A stretch of 64,000 nucleotides of DNA from Epiperipatus broadwayi (lineage: Eukaryota > Onychophora > Udeonychophora > Euonychophora > Peripatidae): contig JAQFVV010012536.1 in the NCBI GenBank assembly GCA_028023455.1, positions 3,122,001-3,186,000 on the forward strand, written 5' to 3'. The notes below the pieces were generated by a model. That model saw only the letters and a list, made by a program, of their open reading frames with translations, did no database searches and was not told where the DNA came from. Made by a program: the position numbers and the translations under genes. Below, in pieces: positions 22,306 to 34,362 of this stretch. The first letter of the stretch is position 1. Each line of letters begins with the position of its first letter.

Positions 22306-24839
22306 TCATCTATCTGCGCTTCGCAAATTAAATATTATTTACATTAATTATACTGTTTTAAAATTATTATTATTATTAAATCATCATTGGATCTTAGTCA
22401 TCATATGAGTAGAATTTTTCCGGAACAACTTATCAGTTTGGCTTTTCTGGCTGCTTAAATGTGATTTTGCTATTACTTCTTCATTGCTGCTTGTGCTCTT
22501 TTTACACTTGTCAACTGTCCTAATGAATTGAATAATCTTGTGTAACGGGCACATACGTATGTTACATTATTTTTTATTGTAAACATAAAAAAAAAAAAGT
22601 TCGCCAATAAAAATTTCTTTTTTAAGAATTAAAAATTGAAAATTAAAAAATCATCTTAAACTCGCATATATATAAAATCGCACAGATAAATAATTATTAA
22701 AATAAAACTTTATTAAAAAAAGAGTAGTTTAAAACTAAATTTTCAGAAAAGATTTAGAGATAAAAATATATGTTTAAGTTTGAAAACAAATTAATTAATC
22801 TTTTGTAAAATGGAAATGATTATTTTAATTAATAAACTAGCCTTTGGGCATTTAAATGTATAAGCATCGGTCAGATAGGAAAACAATAGAAACTTTTAGC
22901 AAATGAAAGAAATTCATCGGGAAATCAGACCTCAAGGAAAAGGTTTTCACCATCATGACGTAATGTTGAGTTAATCCACAAATTTATTATAAAAGGAAAG
23001 GTTTGAAAATAAAAGAGTTAGTTGGTTATTACGAGTGGACAGATATGTATTAGTGTGGAGTTGAAAGAGAAGGGATTGAAAAGATGCACTCTTCAATCCC
23101 TTCAGTTTTGTTAAAAAAAAAAAAAAAGAGAAATGACATCGTTTTTTTCTACATTAAGGACCAACTAAACTAAAAGACCTCCGGATAAATAAATAAAAAA
23201 ATAATGGCTAACTCAACCAATCTTTTTAGGACGGCATGGGAATTCATGTTCAAATGGCAAGCAACAGATAAAGATGAACTGTTTTAAACCGTAAGAACTT
23301 TATAATTAATGAACATTAAATTAAAAACTTTCCGTATTTAAAATAATTAAGAAATAGAATCCTATCTGACCAACATTATTTATTAATTAGTTATAATTTT
23401 ATTTAATGTATTTCTTTTGTAAAATCATTTCCATTTATTTATTTATTTGTTCTTTAAGTTTTATTATGATTTCTGTTTTTCATTAAACTAGTTATATAAA
23501 TATTAAACTTAAGTCGGGCGTGAATGGCTATATAGATTTGTAAAGTTATATTAGGGGAGGGTAATCTTAGGTTATTCGTTTCGTAGTTGAATTAGGTCAA
23601 TGGATTGGATATATTGGTGTAATTAGTAGATGTAGTACGAGATTCGCTATGGGCAGAATCGCTATTATACGCCGCACACACTCGTTTTGCCTATGGGAGG
23701 AATTATAAGATGGAGACTGCAGTTCCTTCCTATGGAGTTTTTTTTTTATTGCTCTCATTGTCAGATAGATGTAATATTCCTGTCTGACGAGAAGCAGTTT
23801 CTTCTCTTAACCTAATTGTGCTGCCGTATTCATATTACATTGAACACATCGATATATCAGATGGATTGAAGTTTGATTTGACTGCGAACCTTTGGCCTAA
23901 GGTTAAACAAGGATTGAATATTTTCTTTTCAAATGCAAATCTATGTAGTCTATTCATACTCGACACTCTAAATAAAGATGCATTAAATTTAAGTTGGGTA
24001 TAGACGCTTGCATGGGTTCGTTACCGGTTGATTATGTTTTTGGTTTTCATATTCGATCAAAATATATATATAGACATTCGGTAAATACTGATACCTTACG
24101 GTGAGTATCTAAAATGTATTTATTTGGATGTCTTTTAAGTTATTGGTGTTAATGCAAGCATCTTATGGTGAATGCGATTGGGTTACTTATAAATTTCCCT
24201 CTGCAATTGACGGTATCAATGATTTTGTATTTTGATCGTTTATGTTTATTTTGAAATGTTTTTGACCGTGGAATCTATGTAACCGATCTATACTCAACAT
24301 TTTTAAACAAATCTGGCTAACTTAATTAAAATGTAAACTTATAATATTATAAAAATTAAAATGTAAATTTAAATTATAAAATCAAATTAAAATCTAAAAT
24401 AAACATACTAAAATAATAATGTTAAATTTTATATATATATGTGAGTAAATAAATGTTTGTATGTTAATTACTGGCAGTGGCTTATTTTATTCTTTTTTTA
24501 AATTATTCTTAGATAAGAATTTTTTTTTTATGAATATAAATCTCTGCTATTCCAATGAGCTAGTGACTTGGGTTAACGACCGGATATCAAAATATATTTA
24601 TTAAAATAAAAATAAAAAAAAGTTGTTTTTTTTTACTTACGTATCTGCCTACTTTATAAATTTTTCTAGGTTCAAATACCTAGATGGTGCCCTGTAGTGC
24701 AGATGGCGTTAAGAGTTATTCTCCGGATCGTTGTACTTGTGATACAATCAAAAGAGGATCACGTCACCTGTTATTCAAGCAGGAATCCAGATGAATCTGA
24801 TTAAGTATCATTATTTATTTTCAGTTTATATAATTATCA
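22306..24839. other. intron sequence, largely unassigned
   Basis: AT-rich to 23480, then a slightly GC-richer part (23500-24110). AAACTTAAGTCGGGCGTGAA near 23507 recurs diverged as AATTTAAGTTGGGTATAGAC near 23987, so this part may be a repeat bounded by direct copies. No coding motif found. A short GC-richer stretch at 24665-24775 is also unassigned. Confidence 0.4.
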
Positions 24840-25332
24840 AAAATCGTGACTAGTACCATAATTCAAAAGTATCAATATTTTTCCTTAGGATCCAAGTTTT
24901 GCATTTATAGAGAGTCACTAGAAATATCATGGATAAAACCATTCCAATGTTCCATTTTTAAAGATTATATTTCTATATTTAGAAAGTCTTGTTTAAGTTT
25001 TTCATTGCAATTCTGTTCAGTATTAGACCGTGATGAGTAGATCCTTTGGTGTCGATAAGTGTTCCATGGATGCAAAATCTGGTAACTACTTTTTTGCCTT
25101 CATTATCAATTTTGAAGCTGGTTGCCAGACCTGACATTATAATCTTTATTTTTTTTCATTTATATATTACACCATTTTTCATTCTGTTTTTTAATTTTCC
25201 TATGTAGATATCCTCTGTATTTTGAGATATGAATATGGAATCAGTAGCTTATCTAAAACTGTTATATGTTTTCTGCATCAATCCTGAATTCGTATTTATT
25301 GCTTTCCTCATTACATATTCAAATTGAGTAAC
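24840..25332 (-). pseudogene. LINE reverse transcriptase fragment, 3' half
   Basis: The minus strand encodes a decayed post-catalytic RT segment: IKIIMSGLATSFKID, then EGKKVVTRFCIHGTLIDTKG and AMKNLNKTF. This is the K-T-K-I-M-x-S-G-x-x-T-S-x-x-I-D-x-E / F-I-F-L-G-S-x-I motif order of L1/RTE-like elements. The piece upstream in the LINE lies at 25990-26740 beyond a mariner-type insertion. Confidence 0.65.
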
Positions 25333-25989
25333 TACACAGTATGTCCCAGTGAAAAGGTGGCTGGTTCTGTGATGTGATGTGATATGGCTTCTCCTTAAAC
25401 GAAGTCAAGAATATCTCAGCAATTATGCCCATATAAACCTGTTAGCCACTTTATTCTACATTCCCCACTCAGGTTCTGTTTCTCCAGTCTGCCTGCAGCG
25501 CCATCTTTGAATCAATGCCTGTATTACATAATATAATGTACCTATTTGCCATGAAAATTTTAAGATGCTAATGCATTTTGATCATGAGTTATGACATGAA
25601 ATGTGATAATGCATTTCATACTTTAATCTTGGATTGAAGAACATGATTACATTAGATTTTGTTTTAAATTGAGCAAAACTATTACTGAAATCTTTGAAAT
25701 TATTCAACCTATATGTGATAATGAAGCCGTGAGTCAGAAGAATGTTTTCAAGAGGTTTGCAGGATTTTGTAGTGGAAGGGTGAACATTGAAGATTATCGT
25801 TGATGATATGAAACACTATCATATTCCATATCATAACTCATGATCCAGACTTGCTAGCATCTTTAAGTTTTTATGGTGAATAGCTAAACTATATCACTAG
25901 ATAGAGATGGCACCGGAGAGAGAACCAAACACCCTTTTTACTGAGATACATTATGTAGAATAATATAGAACCTTTTTTCTTTTGCCATA
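25333..25989 (+). mobile_element. mariner-derived element inserted in a LINE
   Basis: The left end is ATGTCCCAGTGAAAAGGTGG after TA. A decayed transposase start is visible at about 25640-25800. Sequence near 25505-25620 (GCGCCATCTTTGAATCA, ATCATGAGTTATGACATG) returns inverted near 25830-25920. The element separates two halves of one LINE RT and itself contains a second LINE tail. Confidence 0.6.
25371..25471 (-). mobile_element. 5'-truncated LINE tail, minus strand
   Basis: About 100 bases match the 3' end of the LINE at 50.8-54.1 kb, read on the minus strand: GAGTGGGGAATG, AATAAAGTGGCTAACAGGTT, TGAGATATTCTTGACTTCG, TTTAAGGAGAAGCCAT, then CATCA-like tail units. The direct repeat GGTTCTGT (25363-25370 and 25472-25479) is its target duplication. 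Confidence 0.8.
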
Positions 25990-26740
25990 ATGAAAGGAAC
26001 ATTTCACCCTAACTTTCTTTAACTGTATCCTTCTAATCCCATTTAAAGATTTCTCATAAAAGTTAATGATTTTGTGCACTCATTTTCCTAAGATAATTTA
26101 CCCGTTTAATCCCATATAAACATTTCTTATAAAAATAAGGAAATGTTTTGTGCATCTATATTTTTAAGATGATTTTTGTAATTCAAAAAAGTCATCTGAT
26201 TCAAAGTTTTTGCTGTAATCAATAGAACACATGTTGTTGTTTTTTTTCTGGTGTTTCCTGACCTTTTTGCTATTCAACATCCATTGACAGTAATGTCTCT
26301 TTTTCCCCTACCTTTTCTGAAATCAACATGAATACCTAGCCAATTTCTTTCATTGTAAGACATTATTCTGTGCTGTATGGTTTTCAGAATAATCTTATTT
26401 GCATGTGGTATAAGAGATAGGATATGTTACTTTTCACATTCCGTCAAAACTTGTTTTGTTGTGGTATTAAAAAAATTGATTTCTTCTAATCTGTTGTTTA
26501 TTGAATAGTTTTTCAGGTTAATTAGACAGCACTTTTCTTGATTCTTCTTCACTTTCCCTCTTGAAGATTCTTCAACATAGAATATCTTATCCAAAAATCT
26601 TGATTGATTTCTTTTTGGTATAGCTTTATTTATCCATTTGTTCGATCTTTGTTACTTCAGTTATAAACTGTTCATTGCCATTTTCCAGGAAGTAAATCGA
26701 TGAAACTTCCTCCTGAGTCTGTGATTCCCCCAAAAGGATA
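25990..26740 (-). pseudogene. LINE reverse transcriptase fragment, 5' half
   Basis: The minus strand reads LIKTIQHRIMSYNERNWLGI, then HVDFRKGRGKRDITVN and a decayed C.LLITAKT.NQ, matching the GFRKGRGTRDQI ... F-I-D-x-x-K-A-F-D region of LINE RT. It precedes the 24840-25332 piece in the same element. Stops and shifts show it is dead. Confidence 0.65.
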
Positions 26741-26845
26741 AATACTGTTTTTTCCAATTTGTTTACAATTTTATAATATAATCTTTAATAGCTTCTCTTC
26801 CTCTTTCCTTCTTTATTTTTGCTTTTCTAATATATAACATATAAT

Positions 26846-27110
26846 AACCCCATTCCACTCTTTTTACACTTTGAAGCAAAATATATTTATTAATATTATA
26901 GTTTCGACTGTTCCTAGCAGTCTTCATTATCTACTAAACTGTAGATAATAAGATCTGACGAAGACTGCTAGGAACAGTCAAAACTGTAATATTAATAAAT
27001 ATATTTTGCTTCAAAGTGTAAAAAGAGTGGAATGCAGAACAGTCAAAACTGTAATATTAATAAATATATTTTGCTTCAAAGTGTAAAAAGAGTGGAATGT
27101 GGTTATTATA
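26846..27110. mobile_element. hairpin element with duplicated right arm
   Basis: Left arm CATTCCACTCTTTTTACACT to CTGTTCCTAGCAGTCTTC; right arm GAAGACTGCTAGGAACAGTC to TTACACTTTGAAGC read inverted, ending near 27038. About 74 bases of the right arm (GAACAGTCAAAACTG to GAGTGGAATG) are then repeated directly at 27041-27100, almost without change. No protein is encoded. Confidence 0.8.
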
Positions 27111-28173
27111 TGTTGTTTACAATTTCAATGATTTTCTAAATATTGTTATAACATTGCTCTTTGTCTTTCCTAGAAGCTATTTGTAATTTTTATTCAGTTT
27201 CCTTACAGATCTAATACTGCCGGCTTTTTTTTTTTTTGTAATTGCTATTACATCTATTTGATTTTCCTCCTTTTTTCAACTTATAAATTTTTTTCAGATT
27301 TGTCTTTAATTTTTTTTTTTCACATTTATCCATAGTTTATTTAATTCATTAATCTTAAATTGACTTATGTTATTTTTAAAAGCAAAATGATAGTTTTTAA
27401 AATGATATAAGTGTAAGAATATATATTGTTATAATTTAGTTGATATGGAAAAAATTTTAATGATAATTATACTAATATTTTTTTAATGTGATAAATATAT
27501 AAAGGATGCATATATGTATAAAGATAAAACATATATGAGCCTAAAAAATAAATTAAATTTAAATAATTAAAATTAAGCGTTTAAGCACAATTAAAATTCT
27601 ATTAATAATAAAAATAATATAAAAAAATCACCTTTAAATTAAATAAATGTAATAATTTTTTATTTGTATATGAAAATATGTATAAACCATTTACATTACA
27701 TTAAGTAAAGATTTTCACAGACATCAGATATAAATGACATATTATCGGGGCTTATTCTTGTAGTGCTATGGCATTGCCTATAAGAATAGATTACTTCAGA
27801 GTTTCCCACCGCTTTACTTTAAACTGTTTATTCTCTATTTTTTTTCTTTTAGCATATTTCTCATTAATCTTCTTTGTTTAAAAACATATGCTATTCAATT
27901 TCTTAATTTCTTCAATCGATGTCTCATCTATCTTATTATGAGAAAATAAGAGTTACAAAAAATAAACATTGATAGTATTGTAATAGCTCTTAAAGATTAA
28001 GATTTATATAAAACATATTGCTTCCTGAATATTAATATAAAAACAGTTTTTAAAATTAAAAGGCATTAAACGTGTATCTGAATGTACTTTTGAATGTATT
28101 CACAAAGCAATTAAGTTTGAATATATTATTACAATAATTTACATGTCAAATTCCCAAAGAATTATTTTTTAAC
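27111..28173. other. intron sequence, nothing recognised
   Basis: Extremely AT-rich. No repeat family matched. Confidence 0.5.
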
Positions 28174-28185
28174 AAACTTGCAAAC

Positions 28186-28441
28186 CACTAAACATCACAT
28201 GGTTACCATTCTTTACGTTTACGCAAGCTGTTTACGCAGAGGCGAAATTCTCCATACAATAGCATCACCGTGTGCAAGCCAGAGTAATTCTCACTGATGA
28301 AAGCCACAAGCTGGAAAATAATCTGGGAATATTGGGTGAGTAGGCACTAGATAGGGATTTTATTCACAAACCTTCCTGCATCCATTGATTATTCTGGCTT
28401 GCACTGAGTGGTGCTACTGTATGGAGAGTTTGCCGCTGCGT
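28186..28441. mobile_element. palindromic family A, copy A3
   Basis: Both ends are present: CACTAAACATCACATGGTTA .. GCGAAATTCTCCATACAATA on the left, and GCACTGAGTGGTGCTACTGT .. GTTTGCCGCTGCGT on the right. The core (ACTGATGAAAGCCACAAGCT, GGGTGAGTAGGCACTAGATA) lies between. An exact 12-base repeat AAACTTGCAAAC flanks it at 28174-28185 and 28442-28453. Confidence 0.9.
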
Positions 28442-28851
28442 AAACTTGCAAACATATTAGAATTCAGTTGTTCTATTAAATGTTTATATTTTGTCAATAT
28501 TACATATTTAATAGCTATAATTTATTTACACATTTATTAAAATTATTAGAATTTTCATTTGAATTTAATTATATTTAAAAAAAAAAGATTAAGACATGAT
28601 AAAATTAAAACTTCAATGGAGAAGATTTTATCGGCCTTAAAACTTAAACATCTTTTTTCATGAAGAAATTAACCTGAAAAACAAAATATTCTTACTTGTC
28701 ACTTTGAATATTCTATGCTTAAAACTTCTAAAATTTTCTGTTTGCTCTTGAAAAATATATTTATCTTTAAATTCAAATTTTCATACAAGAGATTTTTATT
28801 GTATTAATGATTTGGAATTTTTTTTAATTACTTTCATAGATTTTTTTTGTT

Positions 28852-29130
28852 AAATCATCAAACATCATATGACCACCATTCTTTATGCTTACACAAATTG
28901 TTTTTCAGAGGCAAAACTCTCCATACAGTAGCGCCACTCAGTGCAAGACAGAGCAATCAATGGATGCAGAAAGGTTAGTGCATAAAATCTCTATCTAGTG
29001 CCTACTCTTCCAATATCCCCAGATTAGTTTCTAGTTTGTGGCTTTTCTTCAGTGAGGAGCCTTGGATCTGAGAGCACTGCATCACTTGATTACTCTGGCT
29101 TGCATGGAGTGGCACTAGTTTTGCTTCTGT
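28852..29130 (+). mobile_element. palindromic family A, copy A4
   Basis: Left end ATCATATGACCACCATTCTT, then GCAAAACTCTCCATACAGTA, the core inverted (CCCCAGATTAGTTTCTAGTT, TTCAGTGAGGAGCC) and a shortened right arm (TTGATTACTCTGGCTTGCAT). GATTTTTTTTG flanks it at about 28840-28849 and 29131-29141, with one extra T on the right. Confidence 0.75.
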
Positions 29131-29141
29131 GATTTTTTTTT

Positions 29142-30340
29142 GCTGTTGTTGTTTTTTTACAATTTTCTGCTAAAAATCATAATTTCATGAATTTTAATAT
29201 TTATTAAGCTGCAAATCACATTTGGTATATGTTCAAAAACTATGTTAGTACTGATTTGTAAAAAAAAAAAATCCTATAGTTTTAAAAGTATGTATCTTGC
29301 CAAACATAGACTTTGAATTTAAAAATGAAATAAAGTGTATATAAGTTGGTTATAAGAAGATGAGGTTTTAAAAACTATTTACTTTGATCCAAATTGGCAT
29401 TTCTAATATTATTGGAAAGATTATTAAAAGAATTTATAGTAATCATGGAAAATAAAATGTTATGATAGATCGTTGAGGAAAAGTACAAAGAGACCTTTAT
29501 TTTGCAGACACCAGTCTGTGGTTAATATTGATGATACTTATAAACAGTCATTTATATACGTCATAAACATTTTGAAAATATTTTTTTAATATGGGTCAAA
29601 TGATTTAAATTGGGATGTCAACTCATTTCAATCACAAGATGTTTTTCTAATAAGTAAAATTCATACAGGCCACACAATATGTATTTACACATATTTTACC
29701 CATTCTGCTTTCCAAATTTCAGTTTTTTTCATATTTATTTAAAGAAGCATCAAATTAATAAAATTAAAACATGAAATCAGTTCCATTATTGAGAAACTAA
29801 AATTATAGAAAAATATTTAGCTAATGAATACTTGAAATATACAGAAGTGATTCAGTTCCCATCTCTATTGATTTTTCTCCCCTTTTCAGTTATCCTTCTT
29901 TTCCTGGAAGACAGAAAGCAATAGTTTCTGGATAAAAATGATATTGACTATAAAATGTATCCAAATTTAAATAATTATATACTATTTAAATTTTAATTAC
30001 TTACTTTTTTTGCAAATTGTCATCTGTAGTGAACAATAAAAATAAAAGCAGGTCATAACATTGGTACTGAATATTCGAGTGTAATAATTGCAATGATAGA
30101 AAAAGAACGTATCTATCAAAAATTAGGGCAGAATGCTTATTTTCTGTGTAACCACATTACTAAAGTGAAGAGATTTTCAAAACATATGAAGTAAATTCTT
30201 CAACTTCATTGCAAGCTACGAATGTGACAAAAATCTCAGGGTGGCCTTCGAGCATTCCATCATCAGATTTTCAATTGGATGGACGGTTGAAGATTTGGAA
30301 TGTGGAGTAGATTGAAGCCTGTCCATTAAAGTATGAGGTT
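29142..30340. other. intron sequence, nothing recognised
   Basis: AT-rich sequence without a matched repeat. Confidence 0.45.
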
Positions 30341-30547
30341 TGGCTATCTTAATATATATTTGAGCACTTATAGCATATACGTGTAGAGATGGTAATCTGG
30401 ACCACCTGGTGATTGCTGGTTTAGCATGAAATACGTTTATTGGTAATTATTTATCTTTTCAACATATATGTGTTTAAGTGTATCAGTGTTATGAGATAGT
30501 GTGGAGAGTGGTGGGTCATGTGAAAGTCTGCGCTCATATACCCTATA
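30341..30547. repeat. unclassified repeat, copy 1 (uninterrupted)
   Basis: GAGCACTTATAGCATATACG, TGGACCACCTGGTGATTGCT, GTTTAGCATGAAATACG and TGTTATGAGATAGTG align with 31153-31505, where family A copy A5 interrupts the sequence. Whether the repeat is mobile is unknown. Confidence 0.55.
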
Positions 30548-30923
30548 TATTAAATATATTTATTGCAAACCATCAGTTTGATATCCACTATTTAATTTTT
30601 TTTTTTAAATAGACTGCTAAAATTTATTTTAAGTTTTGGTTTTTTTTGACTCAAAATTTTTTTAAATCATTTCTATTTACATAATACTAATGCAATCCAT
30701 AAATAATCCACCATGTATTTATTTCCTTTATGAATCTGATTTTATTATGTGAACTAAAAAAATGTTCACATCCATATATATAATATATCATTGTATATCT
30801 CCATCTATATTTCAACCATATTTTATGATCATTTTCACAATATTCCTTTGCCCTGTTGAAAATAACAATAGGATATGGTTGAAGCATAGATGTTGTATAA
30901 TGATATACACCATGTAAGAATGT

Positions 30924-30935
30924 GGGGGGGGGGGG
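30924..30935. repeat. poly(dG) tract of 12
   Basis: Twelve G in a row, then AGGGA. Confidence 0.9.
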
Positions 30936-31152
30936 AGGGAATTGTACAGTAGAACTATATTTATAATGAAAATGAGCATGTGGAAAATTGTTTATAGATT
31001 GGAATTAATAGTTTAATTTTGAAAGAGAAAAAAAGAGTATTTATTAAATACTAATGTACTATCAAATCATAAATTATTTAATTTATATTGTAGTTAATGT
31101 AATTATAAATATAATTAGAGGGTATTTGAACTCAAGATTTGTTATCGTAATA

Positions 31153-31510
31153 TAACCTGAGCACTTATTATATATGTGTGTGGAAGATGATGAACTGGAC
31201 CAACTGATGAGTGCTAGTTCAGTACAACAAAATATGTACATTGGAGATCATTTATGTTTTCCACATGGTATCATATGATCGCCATTCTCTATGCTTACAC
31301 AAGTTGTTTTAACACAGCAAAACTCTCCATATAGTAGTGCCACTCAGTGCAAGCCAGAGTAACCTTCCTCCATCCATTGATTACTCTGGCTTGCACTGAG
31401 TGGTGCTACTATATGGAGAGTTTTGCCTCTGTGTATGTGGTCATTTGTGTTGGCTGTATGAGATGGAGTGGATGACTAAAGAGATCTCAAGTATAAGTTC
31501 AAATACCCTC
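31153..31510. repeat. unclassified repeat, copy 2 (interrupted by A5)
   Basis: GAGCACTTATTATATATGTG, TGGACCAACTGATGAGTGCT, AGTTCAGTACAACAAAATAT before the insertion, then TGGCTGTATGAGATGGAGTG after it. It gives a near-empty-site comparison with 30341-30547. Confidence 0.55.
31259..31440. mobile_element. palindromic family A, copy A5 (hairpin, core deleted)
   Basis: The two arms meet almost directly: GCAAAACTCTCCATATAGTA, GTGCCACTCAGTGCAAGCCA, then TGGCTTGCACTGAGTGGTGC and TACTATATGGAGAGTTTTGC. The core is absent. TCATTTATGTT (31248-31258) and TCATTTGTGTT (31441-31451) flank it, an 11-base duplication with one change. Confidence 0.85.
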
Positions 31511-32035
31511 TAATTACATCTAGCTTAAGTATATATACTTCACTTGTATTTAAATATTAAATTATAAATGTAGTAAAAATTGGTAATTATTTTAATCTTT
31601 TTATGGGAAGTAAGTTCTTGGTTTTATTTACGATTGTATTAAATTAATCACTACTACATGAAATTTGTGTCGATGCTTATTGTCTTTTTTTTTTATATGC
31701 TTTTGTTTAACTTTTTTTTTTTTTTATCTGTATGTTTGGATCAAATCTTGTAACCCAATTTTCATTTACGTCCCAATTTCCATTCTAGTTGAAACTTTGC
31801 GTGCATACGTATCTGCAATGGCAATACATTTTTTTAAGAGTTTGCAAATCATTTTAATAAAATGTTTGAATATTTAATTGTATTTGATACATCGATGTTA
31901 ATGATGTCTAACAGTAATATAAAATTAAAAATATAAAATATAAAAATAAGATGGTTTTTATTCACATAAATGCAATAAAAAGAAGAAAAAAAAGTCAGCT
32001 TTCACTCATAAAAGCATGGGGCAACCATGTTTAGA
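31511..32035. other. intron sequence, nothing recognised
   Basis: AT-rich with T homopolymers. The open frame from 31665 is T-rich and shows no motif. Confidence 0.45.
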
Positions 32036-32039
32036 AGTA

Positions 32040-32223
32040 AAAATGTTACTACGATCCCAATGAAACATTTAAACAACTTACAATTAATGCCTACATTCTT
32101 GTATCAATGCCAATTTAAAAAACGGCCCTTTTTTATCTGACAAGTAGATTGGTCTTGATACAAGAAAGTGGGCATTGCCAGTTATAGGTTGTTTAAATGT
32201 TTCATTGGGACCATAGTAACATT
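32040..32223. mobile_element. hairpin element, about 65-base arms
   Basis: Left arm AATGTTACTACGATCCCAAT, GAAACATTTAAACAAC and TTCTTGTATCA pair with TGATACAAGAA, GTTGTTTAAATGTTTC and ATTGGGACCATAGTAACATT. No protein is encoded. Family A copy A6 abuts its right end. Confidence 0.75.
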
Positions 32224-32436
32224 TATAATTTAAGCCAATAAACATCACATGATCTAAGTGCAATGCTCTCAGATCCAAAGCTCCTCACTGACGAAGGCCA
32301 CAAGTCAAAAACTAGTCTGAGGATATTGGATGAATAGGCACTAGATGGAGATTTTATACACAAGCCTTCTGGCATCCATTGATTACTCTGGCTTGCACTG
32401 AGTGGCGCTACTGTATGGAGAGTTTTTGCCTGTTTT
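32224..32436 (-). mobile_element. palindromic family A, copy A6
   Basis: It begins AAGCCAATAAACATCACATG, then passes straight to the core (CTCCTCACTGACGAAGGCCA, TAGGCACTAGATGG) and a complete right arm (CATTGATTACTCTGGCTTGC, GCGCTACTGTATGGAGAGTT). GTAACATT flanks it at 32216-32223 and 32437-32444. Confidence 0.75.
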
Positions 32437-32444
32437 GTAACATT

Positions 32445-33184
32445 AATATTTCTAAACATGAGTATCGCATGTTTTTATTTGTGAAAACTGAAGAAAATTT
32501 ATATTTTTCTTCTAAAAGCATTTACTTCAATAAAAACATTTCTTTAAAAAAAGTTATATTTTTGTTTTTCTTGTATTTGCTATTGGACTATGAACTCATC
32601 TTTTAATTTAGGAGCCAATAATCAAATTGTATTGCTGTTGTTCATTATTATTTATTATCACCATAACTATTTTTATTACTCATAGCAATTTAATAAGAAA
32701 CACCTTGCATTCTTTGAAAAATAAAAAGCCATTCTGTAATTGCGCTTCAAAATCTGTGCGCCAAGCACATATATATTTCAAAATCTAAAATAAATTACGT
32801 TTGTTTTTAGTTATGTGGGAATGAAGTATCAGTCTTTAAAACCAGAGGTTCAAAATAATAATTATGCGAAAAGAATCTGCAATCAACAATTTAAGATGAA
32901 TTTTGTTATGGTGTTAACAAGTTCGTACATATTTTTAATTGATCTGATGATTACTAAATACAATATTCTCGATGATATAAATCATGTAAATATTACAGTG
33001 TTTCTGTTAGAGATAAAAAAAGCTGCTCATTTATAGTCAGCATAATAATTGTATAAACCTTTTAATTAAATTCACAGAAATTTAGATACCATGGTCATAG
33101 TAATAGTTTCTAGAATAATGGTATGAATGGAATTGCAGTTGACAATAATTGGGTTGATTGTAATTTCATTATTTTTGAATATCA
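32445..33184. other. intron sequence, nothing recognised
   Basis: AT-rich; the short open frames here show no motif. Confidence 0.45.
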
Positions 33185-33410
33185 TTATTGTCAACCGTTA
33201 TCAATCCACTGCAGGATGGTCTCTCCAAATTCAATCCATCTTCTCCAATTTCTAATCTCTCTTCTCCACATCATTCCTGTACACTTTATTATTTCATCCA
33301 TCCATCTCACATGTGGTCTCTTTCTGGGTCTTTTACAATACCTTGGATTCCCATTTAAGATTTCAATTGTCCATCTATTATCATCTCTTCTAGCATTAAC
33401 TTTCACCTAT
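33185..33410 (-). pseudogene. LINE C-terminal fragment, minus strand
   Basis: The minus strand encodes an open stretch with KRPRKRPHVRWMDEIIKCTG, then MMWRREIRNWRRW. This is the characteristic R-P-R-x-R-W-x-D ... R-R-W end of RTE-like LINE proteins. No frameshift is visible in this piece, so it is younger than its relatives at 17.3 and 18.5 kb. It stands alone and cannot be active. Confidence 0.65.
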
Positions 33411-34362
33411 ATACATTTAAAGCGTATTATAAGTATTATGATCAATTGGCGAAGTAAATTATTCAATATGTACTTGTGTATAATTTGGATGAAATATACA
33501 TTAATTATTGACAGCAATGTGATACGAGTTTTTCATGTGCTTCCAAGAGCCCGTTAACTTCCTCCTACAATAAATAGCTGTAGAGTCGAATAAAGATATA
33601 TGGTAAAGTCATGGGTTCCAGTCATGTGATATTGTTGTTTTATTAATCTTTCTAACAAAAGAGTAGTTATCAAAACTGAGGTCCTAAAATGTATAGATCT
33701 GTGTAACTATGCAAGTAAGTCAGCCTGAATTTAAAACCTTGAGATGTTAGTGTGAATAATGTACAGGAGTAAAAGGTGCCTCCTGCATGCAAGGATGCAT
33801 GCAATATTAAGTCCTCATCTTTGTTGACCAAAGTATAGGTCATAAGCCAGTCAAAAGATGATTTTATAGTCCTAGCATCTGATGTTCATACATTGGTTAT
33901 TCAAGCTTGCCTCTAGAATAGGTTGCAGATAACTAATAATGGGGAGAAGGGGGGCATTTAGTTTTTATTGTGTTATTGTTAAATATTTAATACATTTTGT
34001 ACATTAATTATGTAGTCATCTTTTTGTTGGATTTTTTAGTAACGTAGTGAAAACTTTTTTTTTGTTTAACTCATGAGCGCTTACTATTACTCTTATTAAT
34101 TTGATTCATGATTCTGGGTAATTGTTTGTTAGCATTTTATTTGTTGATCTTTATCACAGGAGTAACACCTTTTCTGTATTTGCTTAGCTTTGGTGCATCT
34201 TTCCTAAAATTTGTAGTTGTTCTGTTTGTTAAAAATGTCTTGCTTTGAATTTGAGCTACTTTATTGTGTATATCTGGAAACAGTCTATTGGCTTACTGTT
34301 TTTTATTTTTAGTCTCCTGCAGTTTCTTTTAATGTGTATTCAGTACTTTCATATCATTGCAG
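33411..34362. other. intron sequence upstream of exon 3b
   Basis: No repeat matched. The T-rich run ending in the ATCATTGCAG acceptor at 34353-34362 serves the exon. Confidence 0.5.

Noticed and set aside
23500-24110. Solo LTR of a retrotransposon
   Set aside because: The flanking similar segments near 23507 and 23987 are short and diverged, and I saw no TG..CA ends or target duplication, so I leave it unassigned.
33123-33557. Plus-strand open frame of 144 codons
   Set aside because: The meaningful coding signal here is on the minus strand (LINE C-terminal end). The plus frame is its complement and has no domain.
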